NCBI GenBank assembly: GCA_964415865.1
Contig: CAYQBY010000016.1
Coordinates: forward strand, 1 to 34,831
DNA from: Thiopontia sp964415865
GTDB taxonomy: Bacteria; Pseudomonadota; Gammaproteobacteria; GCF-002020875
Direction: 5' to 3'
Length of the DNA stretch: 34,831 nucleotides
The notes beneath the pieces were generated by a model. The model made no database searches and was not told the DNA's origin. It was given only the letters and a program-made list of their open reading frames with translations. Numbering within the stretch: the first letter of the stretch is position 1; the number at the start of each line of letters is the position of its first letter. Of this stretch, positions 14,732-24,800 are shown one piece after another. Made by a program: the position numbers and the translations under genes.

Positions 14732-15823
14732 ATGGTTATCCAGTCAAGAGAGTGGTTTCTGGCGCTTACAGGGTCCATGCTGGCTCATATCATGCTTTTA
14801 CAATTTATGCCGACTTACCAGTTGGCTCCTATCGTTCAACGTATCACAGAGAGCACTTTTACGGTAATGCTGGCCGACCCGGAGATTCTGGAGAAGCTGG
14901 TTCTTGAGCAGCCTGAAGAGATCATAACCAGCGAGATGATCCCAATGATCTCTCTGGATGACTCACCTCAACCGATGGCGGAGATGGTGACGCCTGGAGA
15001 CGCCCTGGAGGTGATCCCTGGCGATGAACCAGAAAGTTCAACTGTAGAGATGGAGGAGCAACCAGTGGCAGAGGTGGCTGCTCCAATTCCCGCAGTAATG
15101 CTGCCATCTACTGCAGAGTTAACGGAGGTATCGGTAACGGCAGATATATCAGCTCCTATCTCCACCATTATGACTCCGTCTGCAACAGAGTTAATGGAGC
15201 TGTCGGCCGACATGACCACTGATCTCCCCATTATTGTGGTAGAACCAGAGATTACAGATATGGGACTGATGATTCCTGATGTAAGCCTGGAGAGTATTCT
15301 GCCGTCAATGGATCTCTCATCGCCACAAATAGATGAGGCAGAGGTCATCCTGGCAGAAATAGAGATAGAACAGATTCACTTTGAAGAGTTGGAGATGGAG
15401 TCTCTACCGGAGATTCAGGCAGAGGAGTTAAAGCTTGAGCCTTCTGCCCCCCAGGTTGCTGAGGATACTGTTATCCGCAAGAGGGGATCTAAAAATTGGC
15501 GCCAGGAGTACTCCGGGGCAACCGGGGTTGGTTTTGCCTATCGTGACAAAATGCGCCTCACTCTTAATGCTCTGACCATTTACCCCAAAACCATTGCAGA
15601 AAAACACCGGATTGAAGGAAGGGTTGTTGTGAGATTTGTGCTGAATCGTGCAGGAGAGTTAATGGAGACTGAGATCATCGATAGTTCTGGCCATGTAAAG
15701 CTTGATGATGCAGTAAAACAGATGATTCAGATAGCACAACCATTTGAGCCACTACCTGATAAGATGAAAAACGATAAAGTAGCATTTGCCTTCCCTGTAA
15801 CTATCAAGCTTCAAGATAGATAG
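14732..15823 (+). CDS. tonB: TonB-family energy transducer with acidic linker
   Basis: 363 residues. One N-terminal membrane helix (about 8-27, FLALTGSMLAHIMLLQFM) contains the SxxxH pattern (S15, H19) needed to couple with ExbB/ExbD. Residues 30-250 are a long linker rich in Glu, Asp, Met, Ile and Ser instead of the Pro-Lys/Pro-Glu rod of classical TonB, with a 24-residue internal repeat. The C-terminal TonB domain is about 285-362 (YPKTIAEKHRIEGRVVVRF, then GHVKLDDAVKQMI, FPVTIKL). No TonB-dependent receptor is in the window, so the client is unknown. Confidence 0.88.
   Translation: MVIQSREWFLALTGSMLAHIMLLQFMPTYQLAPIVQRITESTFTVMLADPEILEKLVLEQPEEIITSEMIPMISLDDSPQPMAEMVTPGDALEVIPGDEPESSTVEMEEQPVAEVAAPIPAVMLPSTAELTEVSVTADISAPISTIMTPSATELMELSADMTTDLPIIVVEPEITDMGLMIPDVSLESILPSMDLSSPQIDEAEVILAEIEIEQIHFEELEMESLPEIQAEELKLEPSAPQVAEDTVIRKRGSKNWRQEYSGATGVGFAYRDKMRLTLNALTIYPKTIAEKHRIEGRVVVRFVLNRAGELMETEIIDSSGHVKLDDAVKQMIQIAQPFEPLPDKMKNDKVAFAFPVTIKLQDR
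15080..15223 (+). repeat. Imperfect 72-bp tandem repeat in the tonB linker
   Basis: Two adjacent 24-codon units, 15080-15151 and 15152-15223, encode APIPAVMLPSTAELTEVS... and APISTIMTPSATELMELS.... The frame is kept and the periodic AP, PS and EL positions line up. This is a diverged in-frame duplication that lengthened the linker. Confidence 0.65.
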
Positions 15824-15846
15824 AATTCATCTCTCATAGCTGAGAG

Positions 15847-15858
15847 TATAATGAACCG
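15847..15858 (+). promoter_or_regulatory. TATAAT box immediately before ygiQ (possible leaderless start)
   Basis: A perfect TATAAT (15847-15852) ends six nt before the ygiQ ATG at 15859, which puts the predicted transcription start exactly on the A of the ATG. No convincing ribosome site lies at normal spacing (GAGAG is 12 nt away) and the -35 region is poor. A small hairpin (15831-15846) lies just upstream. Confidence 0.3.
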
Positions 15859-17850
15859 ATGAAATCACTCTTCTCCAGACGCAAGTATTGGGCGCACCGC
15901 TTTGGGATTGCACCTGTTTTGCCTATCTCCAGACACGAGATGGATGAACTGGGGTGGGACTCTTGTGACATCATTCTGGTTACTGGTGACGGCTACGTAG
16001 ACCATCCAAGCTTTGGGATGGCCCTGATTGGACGTCTGTTGGAGTCCCAGGGGTTTCGAGTAGGTATTATCTCGCAACCCGAGTGGAAGAGTGTTGAGCC
16101 ATTCCGCTCTCTGGGTAAACCAAATCTCTTCTTTGGGGTGACAGCAGGCAACATGGATTCCATGGTGAACCGTTACACCTCTGATCAACGTATCCGCAAG
16201 GATGATGCCTATACCCCAGGTGGTGAGGGCGGTAGACGCCCAGACCGCTCCACCATTGTGTACAGTCAACGTTGTCGCGAGGCCTACAACGATGTTCCGA
16301 TCATTATAGGTGGAATTGAGGCAAGTCTACGCAGGCTTGCCCACTATGACTACTGGTCAGACAAGGTGCGCAGATCAATTCTTGTTGATGCACGTGCCGA
16401 TCTTCTGCTTTATGGAAATGCAGAACGCGCTATTGTTGAGGTGGCCCACAGAATTGCAGCGGGGGAGTCAATCCAATCAATACGCGACCTTCGTGGCAGC
16501 GCCTTTTTATTGAAAGCTCCAGAACTCTCATCAACCATTGCAGAACGAAAAGTGCTTGATTTTTCCAGGCTGCCACAAGAAGGGGTAAGAGACAGGAGCA
16601 CCACAGGAGAAAAGCGTGACTGTACTGTTATTCGTCTTCCATCTTTTGAGCAGGTGAGTGAGGATAAACGGCTCTATGCCCATACCTCCCGTTTTTTCCA
16701 TCTGGAGACCAATCCAGGAAATGCACGTGCCTTGATGCAGCAACATGGGGACCGACAATTGTGGCTCAATCCTCCTCCAGAGCCACTGACCACCGATGAG
16801 CTTGATCAAATTTATGAGCTTCCATATACCCGTCGGCCACACCCAGCCTACAATGATGATCGTCTCCCTGCCTATGAGATGATCAGGTTCTCCATCAATA
16901 TCATGCGCGGATGTTTTGGGGGATGCACCTTCTGTTCAATTACTGAGCATGAGGGAAGAATTATTCAAAGTCGTTCCGAGGCGTCCATCCTTAGGGAGAT
17001 TGAAGAGGTAAAAGAGATTCCGGGATTTACCGGCAACATCTCCGATCTTGGAGGGCCTACTGCAAACATGTACCGGATGCGCTGCAAGAGCAGGAAGATT
17101 GAGTCGGCCTGTCGTCGACTATCATGTGTCTACCCAGAGATCTGCAGGCATATGGATACCAGCCATCAACCACTGATTAATCTATATCGCACAGCTCGTC
17201 AGTTACCGGGGATTAAACGAATCTTTATTGCTTCCGGGCTGCGTTACGATATTGCTGTACGTTCACCAGAATATGTTGATGAGCTCGTTACCCATCATGT
17301 AGGAGGGTATCTGAAAATTGCCCCTGAACATACGGAAAATGGGCCCCTTGGTAAAATGATGAAACCGGGGATTGATACCTTCTACAGATTTCGTGAGATG
17401 TTTGATCGCTTCTCCAGAAAAGCTGGCAAGGAGCAGTATCTGATCCCGTACTTTATTGCAGCACATCCAGGAACCACCGACAGAGATATGGCAAATCTGG
17501 CGCTCTGGCTAAAACAGAATAGATTTCGTCCTGATCAGGTACAGAACTTTCTACCAACCCCAATGTCCCTGGCGACCACAATGTACCATACTGCCCAGAA
17601 TCCTCTTCGTAAGGTTAAAGAGAGTACGGACTCAATAGCAGTTCCAAAGGGTGGCAGAAGACGACGTCTGCACAAGGCATTTCTTCGTTACCATGACCCC
17701 AATAACTGGCCGCTATTGCGTCAGGCTCTAAAGGATATGGGGTTGAGTAGATGGATTGGCTCTGGCAAGGATCAGTTGGTTCCAGCTGAGCAACAGAGAT
17801 CTGGCTCCAGACCTGTTCAGAGAATAAGGGCGGGGCGAAGAAAAAGATGA
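15859..17850 (+). CDS. ygiQ: YgiQ-family radical SAM protein
   Basis: A large radical SAM enzyme of unknown reaction. The [4Fe-4S] motif is C352-x3-C356-x2-C359 in GCFGGCTFCS. The N-terminal ~330 residues are the YgiQ-specific domain (WDSCDIILVTGDGYVDHPSF, later VPIIIGGIEASLRRLAHYDY). The C-terminus has LKIAPEHTENGPL and LIPYFIAAHPGTTDRDM. It is 663 residues; E. coli YgiQ is 739, the difference being at the basic C-terminus (RAGRRKR). The stop overlaps the relA start by 4 nt. The E. coli protein has not been given a settled function to my knowledge. Confidence 0.93.
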   Translation: MKSLFSRRKYWAHRFGIAPVLPISRHEMDELGWDSCDIILVTGDGYVDHPSFGMALIGRLLESQGFRVGIISQPEWKSVEPFRSLGKPNLFFGVTAGNMDSMVNRYTSDQRIRKDDAYTPGGEGGRRPDRSTIVYSQRCREAYNDVPIIIGGIEASLRRLAHYDYWSDKVRRSILVDARADLLLYGNAERAIVEVAHRIAAGESIQSIRDLRGSAFLLKAPELSSTIAERKVLDFSRLPQEGVRDRSTTGEKRDCTVIRLPSFEQVSEDKRLYAHTSRFFHLETNPGNARALMQQHGDRQLWLNPPPEPLTTDELDQIYELPYTRRPHPAYNDDRLPAYEMIRFSINIMRGCFGGCTFCSITEHEGRIIQSRSEASILREIEEVKEIPGFTGNISDLGGPTANMYRMRCKSRKIESACRRLSCVYPEICRHMDTSHQPLINLYRTARQLPGIKRIFIASGLRYDIAVRSPEYVDELVTHHVGGYLKIAPEHTENGPLGKMMKPGIDTFYRFREMFDRFSRKAGKEQYLIPYFIAAHPGTTDRDMANLALWLKQNRFRPDQVQNFLPTPMSLATTMYHTAQNPLRKVKESTDSIAVPKGGRRRRLHKAFLRYHDPNNWPLLRQALKDMGLSRWIGSGKDQLVPAEQQRSGSRPVQRIRAGRRKR

Positions 17851-19952
17851 TGGAGTTAATCAAACAGTCATCTGATATTGAGGCTGCCTGGAACTGGATA
17901 GAGGGTGATGGCAACAGAGATGCCATGGATGACGCATTAGCAGTTGCCAAGCTGGTACAGGAATTTGCGCCTCAGGACCATGAGATGGTCTCTGCTGCAC
18001 TGCTCTATACCTACCACCAACGTGCACTTATACAGATTGATCCCCTGCTGAAGGAGTTGGTTGGGGATGTTGTCTATCGCCTGGTTCAGGGAACAGTGGA
18101 GATGACAGCGCTCCATTCTCATCTATATAACGTAGAGATGAGAATGGAATCACAACACGAAAACCTGCGCAAAATGCTACTTGCGATGGCGGAGGATGTG
18201 CGCGTTGTAGTGATCAAGTTAGCTGAACATCTGAACCTTATGGGCAACTCCAGCATTCTGTCAGAGGATCAACAGATTGAAAATGCCATGCTGACCAGAA
18301 ATGTACTGGCTCCTCTGGCTAATCGTCTGGGAATGGGGGCAATGAAGTGGCAACTTGAGGATCTTGCATTTCGTAAATTGGAACCAGAGGCATATCAGAA
18401 TCTATCCAGACAGATAGATCAGAAACGAGTTGAGCGGGACGCATATATAAACCAATCTATCACTGCTATCGAAAATGTCCTGAAGAGTGAGTCCATAAAT
18501 GGTTCTGTAACCGGTCGTACCAAACATCTCTACAGTATCTGGAAAAAGATGCAGAGAAAGGGGGTAGAGGTAGACGCACTCTATGACCTGCATGCAGTTC
18601 GTATTCTGGTGGATACAGTATCTGACTGTTATGCAGCTCTTGGTGTGGTACATGGTCTCTGGTCGCACATCTCCATGGAGTTTGATGACTATATTGCCAA
18701 TCCCAAGGGCAATAACTATCGCTCTATCCATACGGCCGTACATGGGCCTCAGGGACGTGTTCTCGAGATTCAGATCCGCACCCAGGAGATGCATGATGCG
18801 GCTGAGCTGGGGGTGGCAGCGCACTGGAGATACAAGGAGGGGACAAAATATGATCCGGGTTTCGAGAAAAAAATTCACTGGTTAAGACAACTGCTTGAAT
18901 GGAAAGATGAGGTCTCTGAACAGGAGGGCATGGCTGAGCAATTCAGGGATGAGATGGTAGAGGAGCACATCTATGTGCTTACCCCCGAAGGAGAGGTGAT
19001 AGAGCTACCAGAGGGTGGAACAGCCCTGGATTTTGCCTACACCATACATAGTGGATTGGGGCATCGTACTCGAGGTGCCAAGGTCAATGGGAAGATAGTG
19101 CCACTCAATCAGCCACTGCAGTCAGGGCAGAGAATAGAGATACTGACTGTAAAAGAGGGCGGGCCTACCAGAGATTGGATGAACCCAAACCTGGGATACC
19201 TTCATACCTCACGAGCTCGTTATCGGGTTCGTCAGTGGTTCAGAAAACAGGACTTTGAGGAGAATGTCACTGCTGGAAGATCCATTCTGGAGCGCGAAAT
19301 GGTGCGAGCAGGATCGCCCGACCTTCCACTGAAAAAGCTGGTGGAGCGTTATGAGCAGAAAAACTCCGCAACACTTTATGCCGCAATCGGACAGGGTGAT
19401 ATAACCGGTGGGCAGATTGCTGGAGCCATATCCTCATTAACTAGCGTTTCCCGGCAAAAGCGGAAAGAGAAGAGAGCTCCGGCCAAAGATGAAACAGGAA
19501 GCAGTGCAATATCTATTAGGGGGGTTGGGAAACTTATGACCAGCATAGCTAACTGCTGCAAGCCTGCTGACCCTGACCCTATTATAGGTTTTATTACCCG
19601 TGGCCGAGGAATAACAATTCATCATCAAGAGTGTCCAAATGCATTGCATCTGCTTGAGACCGAACCAGAACGGGTAATTGAGGTTTCATGGGGCAATGAT
19701 GAGAGAATAGATAGTAAATACAGGATTATTATCAAAGCATATGACAGATCAGGTCTTTTAAGCGATATCACAACCCTGTTTAGAAATGAGGGTGCCAATA
19801 TTGATTCAATTAACACCTCTACCGACAGAGAGAATCACATTGCCAACATAACATTGACTACTGAGTTAAAGTCGAAGGCCAGCTTCAGTAAAATTCTTGA
19901 TAAACTGCCTAGAATCAAGAATATTATCTCTGCCATCAGGGATAATAAGTAA
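17847..19952 (+). CDS. relA: GTP pyrophosphokinase RelA
   Basis: The ribosome-linked (p)ppGpp synthetase. Domains in order: a degenerate hydrolase domain (1-190) that lacks the HDxxED metal site, having LLYTYHQ in its place; a synthetase domain (215-335) with GRTKHLYSIWKKM and EFDD (278-281), the acidic signature of the monofunctional RelA class rather than the RxKD of bifunctional enzymes; TGS (373-434); a zinc-finger/RIS region with C570, C571 and C596; and ACT (627-698). 701 residues against 744 in E. coli. ATG at 17847 overlaps the ygiQ stop (ATGA); ATG at 17850 is equally possible. Confidence 0.96.
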   Translation: MMELIKQSSDIEAAWNWIEGDGNRDAMDDALAVAKLVQEFAPQDHEMVSAALLYTYHQRALIQIDPLLKELVGDVVYRLVQGTVEMTALHSHLYNVEMRMESQHENLRKMLLAMAEDVRVVVIKLAEHLNLMGNSSILSEDQQIENAMLTRNVLAPLANRLGMGAMKWQLEDLAFRKLEPEAYQNLSRQIDQKRVERDAYINQSITAIENVLKSESINGSVTGRTKHLYSIWKKMQRKGVEVDALYDLHAVRILVDTVSDCYAALGVVHGLWSHISMEFDDYIANPKGNNYRSIHTAVHGPQGRVLEIQIRTQEMHDAAELGVAAHWRYKEGTKYDPGFEKKIHWLRQLLEWKDEVSEQEGMAEQFRDEMVEEHIYVLTPEGEVIELPEGGTALDFAYTIHSGLGHRTRGAKVNGKIVPLNQPLQSGQRIEILTVKEGGPTRDWMNPNLGYLHTSRARYRVRQWFRKQDFEENVTAGRSILEREMVRAGSPDLPLKKLVERYEQKNSATLYAAIGQGDITGGQIAGAISSLTSVSRQKRKEKRAPAKDETGSSAISIRGVGKLMTSIANCCKPADPDPIIGFITRGRGITIHHQECPNALHLLETEPERVIEVSWGNDERIDSKYRIIIKAYDRSGLLSDITTLFRNEGANIDSINTSTDRENHIANITLTTELKSKASFSKILDKLPRIKNIISAIRDNK

Positions 19953-19973
19953 TCACAAAAACATATTAAATTC

Positions 19974-20003
19974 TTTACAACCAATAATATTATGTATTAT
20001 AGT
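19974..20003 (+). promoter_or_regulatory. Possible promoter of the H-NS-like gene in an AT-rich gap
   Basis: The 146-nt gap 19953-20098 is strongly AT-rich. TTTACA (19974-19979) pairs with TATTAT (19995-20000, 15-nt spacer) or TATAGT (19998-20003, 18-nt spacer). AT-rich, presumably curved DNA here would suit autoregulation by an H-NS-type protein. Confidence 0.35.
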
Positions 20004-20098
20004 TCTGATACATTTCAATACTATTCACTATATTAAGCAGTTAAACGGTATTGAATATGACAAATTTTCAAGAATTATTTTGTTAAAGGACCCCCTGT

Positions 20099-20467
20099 AT
20101 GAATATGAAAAAAATGAGTGACGCCAAACTTGCTACAGCCATCAAGAAAATGACAGCTGATCTTAAAAAGATGACTGCCGAAGCTGATCGCAGAAAGAAA
20201 GAGGGTAATGCCCAGGCCAAGGCTCAAAAAGAGCTGGCGGCACTTGCCAAGAAATATGGTGCAGCAACAATCAAGAAACTGGCTGCCACAACAAAGGGAA
20301 AAGGCAGAGGTAGGCCAGCAGCCAAACGCGCCAAGGTAAAACCTGTGTACCGTAACCCTGATAACTCTTCTGAGACGTGGACTGGTCGTGGTCGTTCCCC
20401 AAAATGGGTAGTTGCGGCTGAGAAGAAATATGGTGGTAGAGAGAAACTCAAGATTGCCAACCAGTAA
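20099..20467 (+). CDS. H-NS-family nucleoid protein with a basic histone-like N-terminus
   Basis: 122 residues. The C-terminal ~45 residues are the H-NS DNA-binding domain: PVYRNPDNSSETWTGRGRSP then KWVVAAEKKYGG, including the TWTGRGRxPKW core that inserts into AT-rich minor grooves. The N-terminal 75 residues are unusual: rich in Lys and Ala (KKMTADLKKMTAEADRRKK, KELAALAKKYGAATIKKLAA), more like a linker-histone tail than the acidic oligomerising helices of E. coli H-NS. AAGGA lies 8 nt before the ATG. It is monocistronic with its own terminator. Expected role: gene silencing and chromosome compaction. Confidence 0.88.
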   Translation: MNMKKMSDAKLATAIKKMTADLKKMTAEADRRKKEGNAQAKAQKELAALAKKYGAATIKKLAATTKGKGRGRPAAKRAKVKPVYRNPDNSSETWTGRGRSPKWVVAAEKKYGGREKLKIANQ

Positions 20468-20484
20468 GGCACTCAACTTTAGAT

Positions 20485-20520
20485 ACAAAAAAAGCCTGTT
20501 TTATAACAGGCTTTTTTTGT
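20485..20520 (+). terminator. Strong intrinsic terminator after the H-NS-like gene
   Basis: A perfect 16-bp inverted repeat, 20485-20500 with 20505-20520, around the loop TTAT. The core GCCTGTT/AACAGGC is flanked by seven A and seven T, so it can act in both directions. Confidence 0.93.
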
Positions 20521-20582
20521 ATGGAAACTACATGGTAGACTGTAGGCAACATAATAACTATAAATCCCTATAGAACAAAAGA

Positions 20583-21839
20583 ATGAAAAAAATTCTCCGC
20601 TTTCTTATACCTGTTTTGATATTGGCAATTGCCATCTCTGGCTTTATGGCTCTTAAAATATCTAAAGAGAGTCGTCCTGTGGCTCAATCAGAGGAGGTTG
20701 TCTGGCGTGTTAAAACGATACAGGCCACTCTTGCAGAGAATAATCCGCATCTAACACTTTATGGCACAACAGAGGCTGCCACCTTTACAGAGATAAAATC
20801 CACCCTGACTGCAGAGGTAATAAATGTTCTATCTCATGAGGGAGACCATCTGAAAAAAGGTGATTTATTGGCGGAACTTGATTCCAGAGAGAGTGCTCTT
20901 CTGGTAGCACAACGCCAGGCTGAGATTCGTGAAATTGGCGAACAGATTAAACTGGAAGAGATTGAATATCAGGCCAATCTGGACACCTTAAGTAGAGAGC
21001 AACAATTGCTCCAACTAAAGAAGAATGAGCTTGATCGAATTAAGAGGTTAAAAGGGGGGAGCATGGTCTCTCAGTCTGCTATAGATCAGACTCAGCAGGA
21101 GGTTGAAAATAGACAGATCAAGATTAGAGAGCGCAGACAGCAGATCGATCAGTTTGAGCCACAAAAGAGCCGATTACTAGCCCAAAAAGAGCGCCTGCAG
21201 GCACTGCTTGCACAGAGGGAACTGGATCTGCAACGGGCCAAACTTTTTGCTCCCTACAGTGCAATTATCCACAAGGTTCCAGTTGCCCCCGGGGGAAGAG
21301 TACGCTCTGGTGATACGGTTATATCTATATACGACCCTGAATCTATACGAGTGCGTGCACAGATACCAAGAACCGCAATAGAGCAGATCCGCAGTGGTCT
21401 TGACCGGGAAGAAAATATTCAGATGGTCGGAATGGTGGATAATGGATCGATCCAGGCAATTTTGACAAGACTGGTTTCGGACAAGGTTGATGAGGTTGGT
21501 GGCGTTGCAGGGATCTTCGAAATCAAGGCGGCAGACACGCCTCCTCTCCCTGGTCGTGCACTGGAGCTTTCCGTGACACTGCCTGCTGTTGCTGAAACTA
21601 TTGTAATTCCATACGAGGCACTTTATGAAAATAGCAGAATCTATCGTGTTGATGCAGATGGAAGGCTGGAACCAGTGGTGGTTGAAAATCTGGGGTGGGG
21701 AAACTCATCCAGCATAAAAACCAGAGATGATAGTGAATCTATGATTGTGATTGGTGGCAGCAAACTGAGGAATGGTGACAGAATTGTCACTACCCATCTT
21801 CCGGAGGCAATGAAGGGTATCAAGGTCAGTTATGAGTAA
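20583..21839 (+). CDS. RND efflux periplasmic adaptor (HlyD/MFP family)
   Basis: The adaptor subunit of a tripartite RND pump. It has an N-terminal membrane anchor (about 4-27), then a biotinyl-lipoyl half (VINVLSHEGDHLKKGDLLAE), an unusually long coiled-coil hairpin (about 108-220, rich in Gln, Glu, Arg), the second lipoyl half (LFAPYSAIIHKVPVAPGGRV), a beta-barrel and a membrane-proximal domain. 418 residues. It overlaps the pump gene by 8 nt. No outer-membrane channel gene is adjacent, so TolC would have to come from elsewhere. Confidence 0.9.
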   Translation: MKKILRFLIPVLILAIAISGFMALKISKESRPVAQSEEVVWRVKTIQATLAENNPHLTLYGTTEAATFTEIKSTLTAEVINVLSHEGDHLKKGDLLAELDSRESALLVAQRQAEIREIGEQIKLEEIEYQANLDTLSREQQLLQLKKNELDRIKRLKGGSMVSQSAIDQTQQEVENRQIKIRERRQQIDQFEPQKSRLLAQKERLQALLAQRELDLQRAKLFAPYSAIIHKVPVAPGGRVRSGDTVISIYDPESIRVRAQIPRTAIEQIRSGLDREENIQMVGMVDNGSIQAILTRLVSDKVDEVGGVAGIFEIKAADTPPLPGRALELSVTLPAVAETIVIPYEALYENSRIYRVDADGRLEPVVVENLGWGNSSSIKTRDDSESMIVIGGSKLRNGDRIVTTHLPEAMKGIKVSYE

Positions 21840-24800
21840 AGATCTTATCAGTCGTTTTGCCAGCCATAGGGTTGCGGCAAATCTACTTATGTTGATCATG
21901 ATACTGGCTGGAATATGGGGAGTCACCCATATGAACCGGCAATTTTTCCCAAGCTTTTCTGTTGAGGTAGTCAAGGTTCGTGTCTCCTGGCCTGGTGCCT
22001 CTACTGAGGATGTTGCGGCCTCCATAACCACTCCCCTGGAACAGCAACTCAGACAAGTGGATGGGGTTAACCTTATGACCTCAACCAGCGCGGAGGGGAT
22101 CTCCTCAATCTCTCTGGAATTCGATGATACCAGTGATATGCAGTGGGCTACTGAGCGGGTCAAGGAGTCGGTCAATAGTGTGCGCTCACTCCCGGTAGAT
22201 TCAGAGACCCCTAAGGTCTCCAGAAAAGTCCGTCATGACCCAATTGCACGGGTTGTCATCTCCTCCATAGAGGGAGTTGAGGAGATACGTTCACTCGTTC
22301 GTGGTTATGAGAGAGAGCTGTTGCGACGGGGCATCGCAAAAATCTATCTGAATGGTCTCCCGGAGACAGAGATTGCCATACAGATCCCAATGGATGTTGC
22401 TGTTGATCTGGGTAGCTCACATGACCAGATTGGTGCTCAAATCAAACAGATGAGTAGAAATGATCCGGCAGGTCAGGTGGGTGAGGATGATAATAGTCGT
22501 CAACTACGAACCTCCGGGCAACTACGTGGTGAACAACAATTTTCCTCGCTTGTCTTCCAGAAGGGAGAGGAGGGGAGACAGGTTTCACTGGGTTCAATTG
22601 CAGATATAACCCATCGTGATCGTAGAAACGAAACCAGAATCTATTTTCATGGCGCACCTGCTGTGGAGATGCGGCTGATGCGTGCAGAACATGCTGACTC
22701 TCTGGAGTCAGCAGAGATTATGATCCAGTGGATGAACGAACTGTCCGCCACAACTCTCCCTCCAGGTGTGGAGATTCACCGTTTTGATGAGAGCTGGAGT
22801 CTAATCAAGGAGCGCCTGACACTATTAATCCATAATGGAGCAGGGGGGCTGCTACTGGTGGTTGGAATTCTATTTCTCTTTCTCAATGGGCGAGTTGCAT
22901 TCTGGGTTGCGGTTGGAATTCCCACCTCTTTTCTGGCAACCCTGGCGATTCTTTATGCCATTGGAGGGTCAATCAATATGGTAAGCCTGTTTGCCCTGAT
23001 TATGGCGTTGGGAATCATTGTTGATGATGCCATTGTGGTTGGAGAGGATTCACTGGCCCACTATCAGAGGGGGGAGGGAGCGCTACATTCTGCCGAGGGT
23101 GGAGCCAAGCGTATGTTCTACCCAGTCCTCTCTTCCTCGTTAACCACCATAGCAGCTTTTCTCCCTCTGATGCTGATAGGAGGTCAGATGGGCAAGATCC
23201 TGATTGATATCCCCATCATCATCGTATGTGTACTGATTGCTTCACTGATAGAGTGTTTTTTGGTGCTGCCAGGTCACCTGCAACACACCTTTACCCGGGC
23301 TCACCATCACAGCCCGGGAAAGATTCGTCAGGCAATTGATGACTCCTTTAACCGCTTCAGAGAAAACCGCTTTCAGCCACTGGTGCGCTGGGCACTATAT
23401 CATCGTGGAATTGTCATCAGCACAACTATTGGTCTGCTTATACTGACGTTGGGACTGGTTGCAGGAGGACGACTTTCATTCAGCTTTTTCCCCTCCCCAG
23501 AGGGCAACCTCTTCTATGCCAATGTGGATTTTGTCTCTGGAACCCCAAGAGGAGAGGTGGATGTATATATGAAGGATCTGGAATATTCCCTGCACCAAAC
23601 AGAATCCGAATTGGGTGGCGAACTGATTGCTGCCATAGAGTCTCGCAGGGGGGTATCAGGGTCAAGAGGGGCAGGGACACGAAGAACAGGAGACCAGTTT
23701 GGGTCGATGATTATAGAGTTGATTCCTGCAGAAAATAGAACATTGAGGGTTCAGGATTTTATTGCGCACTGGAAGAAACGCACCCCAAAGGCCGCAGGAC
23801 TGGAGACTTTAACCATCGAGAAACGCAAGCATGGTCCAGCAGGAAAGGATATCGAAATTCGTCTTACAGGACGTGGGGAGAATATGGACCATATCAAGTC
23901 GGCCTCCAATGAGATCATGGACATGCTACGTTCGACGGATGGCGTGCTCTCTGTTGAGGATGATATGCCTTATGGCAAGGAGCAGATGATCTTCTCTCTT
24001 AGTGCAGAGGGGCAACAACGCGGCCTCTCCCTGCAGGATATCAGTGCCCAGCTACATGCCGCCTTTGATGGAAAACGTATCCAGATATACAACGAGGGAG
24101 ATGAAGAGCTGGAGGTGCGAGTACTGCTACCAGACGAAGAGCGCAAAAGAATATCATCTCTCCACAGCTTCATGTTTATAACAGCTGAGGGAGAGTCTAT
24201 ACCCCTGGTCAACCTGGTTGATTTTCAACCTCGCAGGGGATTTGAGGTGATTCGTCATAGTGATGGGGTGATGGCCGTAAACATCATGGCGGATATAGAT
24301 ACAGAAAACCAGAATGTCTCTGACCTGCTGGAGCAGTTGGAAGAGATCATGTTGCCGGGAATTATCCAAAAATATCCTGTTCAATATACCTTCGAAGGAA
24401 AAAATGCGGATGAGCGAGAGACTATGGGTGATATGAGACAGGGCGGAGCTCTAGCACTCCTGTTGATTTATATTGTTCTGGCCTGGGTATTCTCCTCATA
24501 TGGCTGGCCTCTGGTGGTAATGGCAGCAATTCCATTTGGGGTAATTGGAGCGTTCCTGGGACACTGGATAATGGGCATGGATATTACCCTGTTGTCTCTC
24601 TTCGGTCTGTTTGCCCTCTCCGGTATTGTGGTGAATGACTCGATTATTTTGCTCACCTTTTTTCGTAAATTACGGGCTCAGGGTATTGAGGTTCGTGAGG
24701 CCATTGTTCAGGCTGCAGGGGCACGTCTCAGGGCAGTACTCCTCACTTCGTTGACTACGATTGCGGGGCTATTACCACTCCTGTTTGAGCGCTCTCTGCA

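Noticed and set aside
15831..15846. Hairpin CTCTCA-TAGC-TGAGAG as a terminator between tonB and ygiQ
   Set aside because: The stem is only 6 bp and no T tract follows.
19897..20121. 74-codon plus-strand frame crossing the relA end into the AT-rich gap
   Set aside because: It overlaps relA and the H-NS-like start, and its composition simply reflects AT-rich non-coding DNA.
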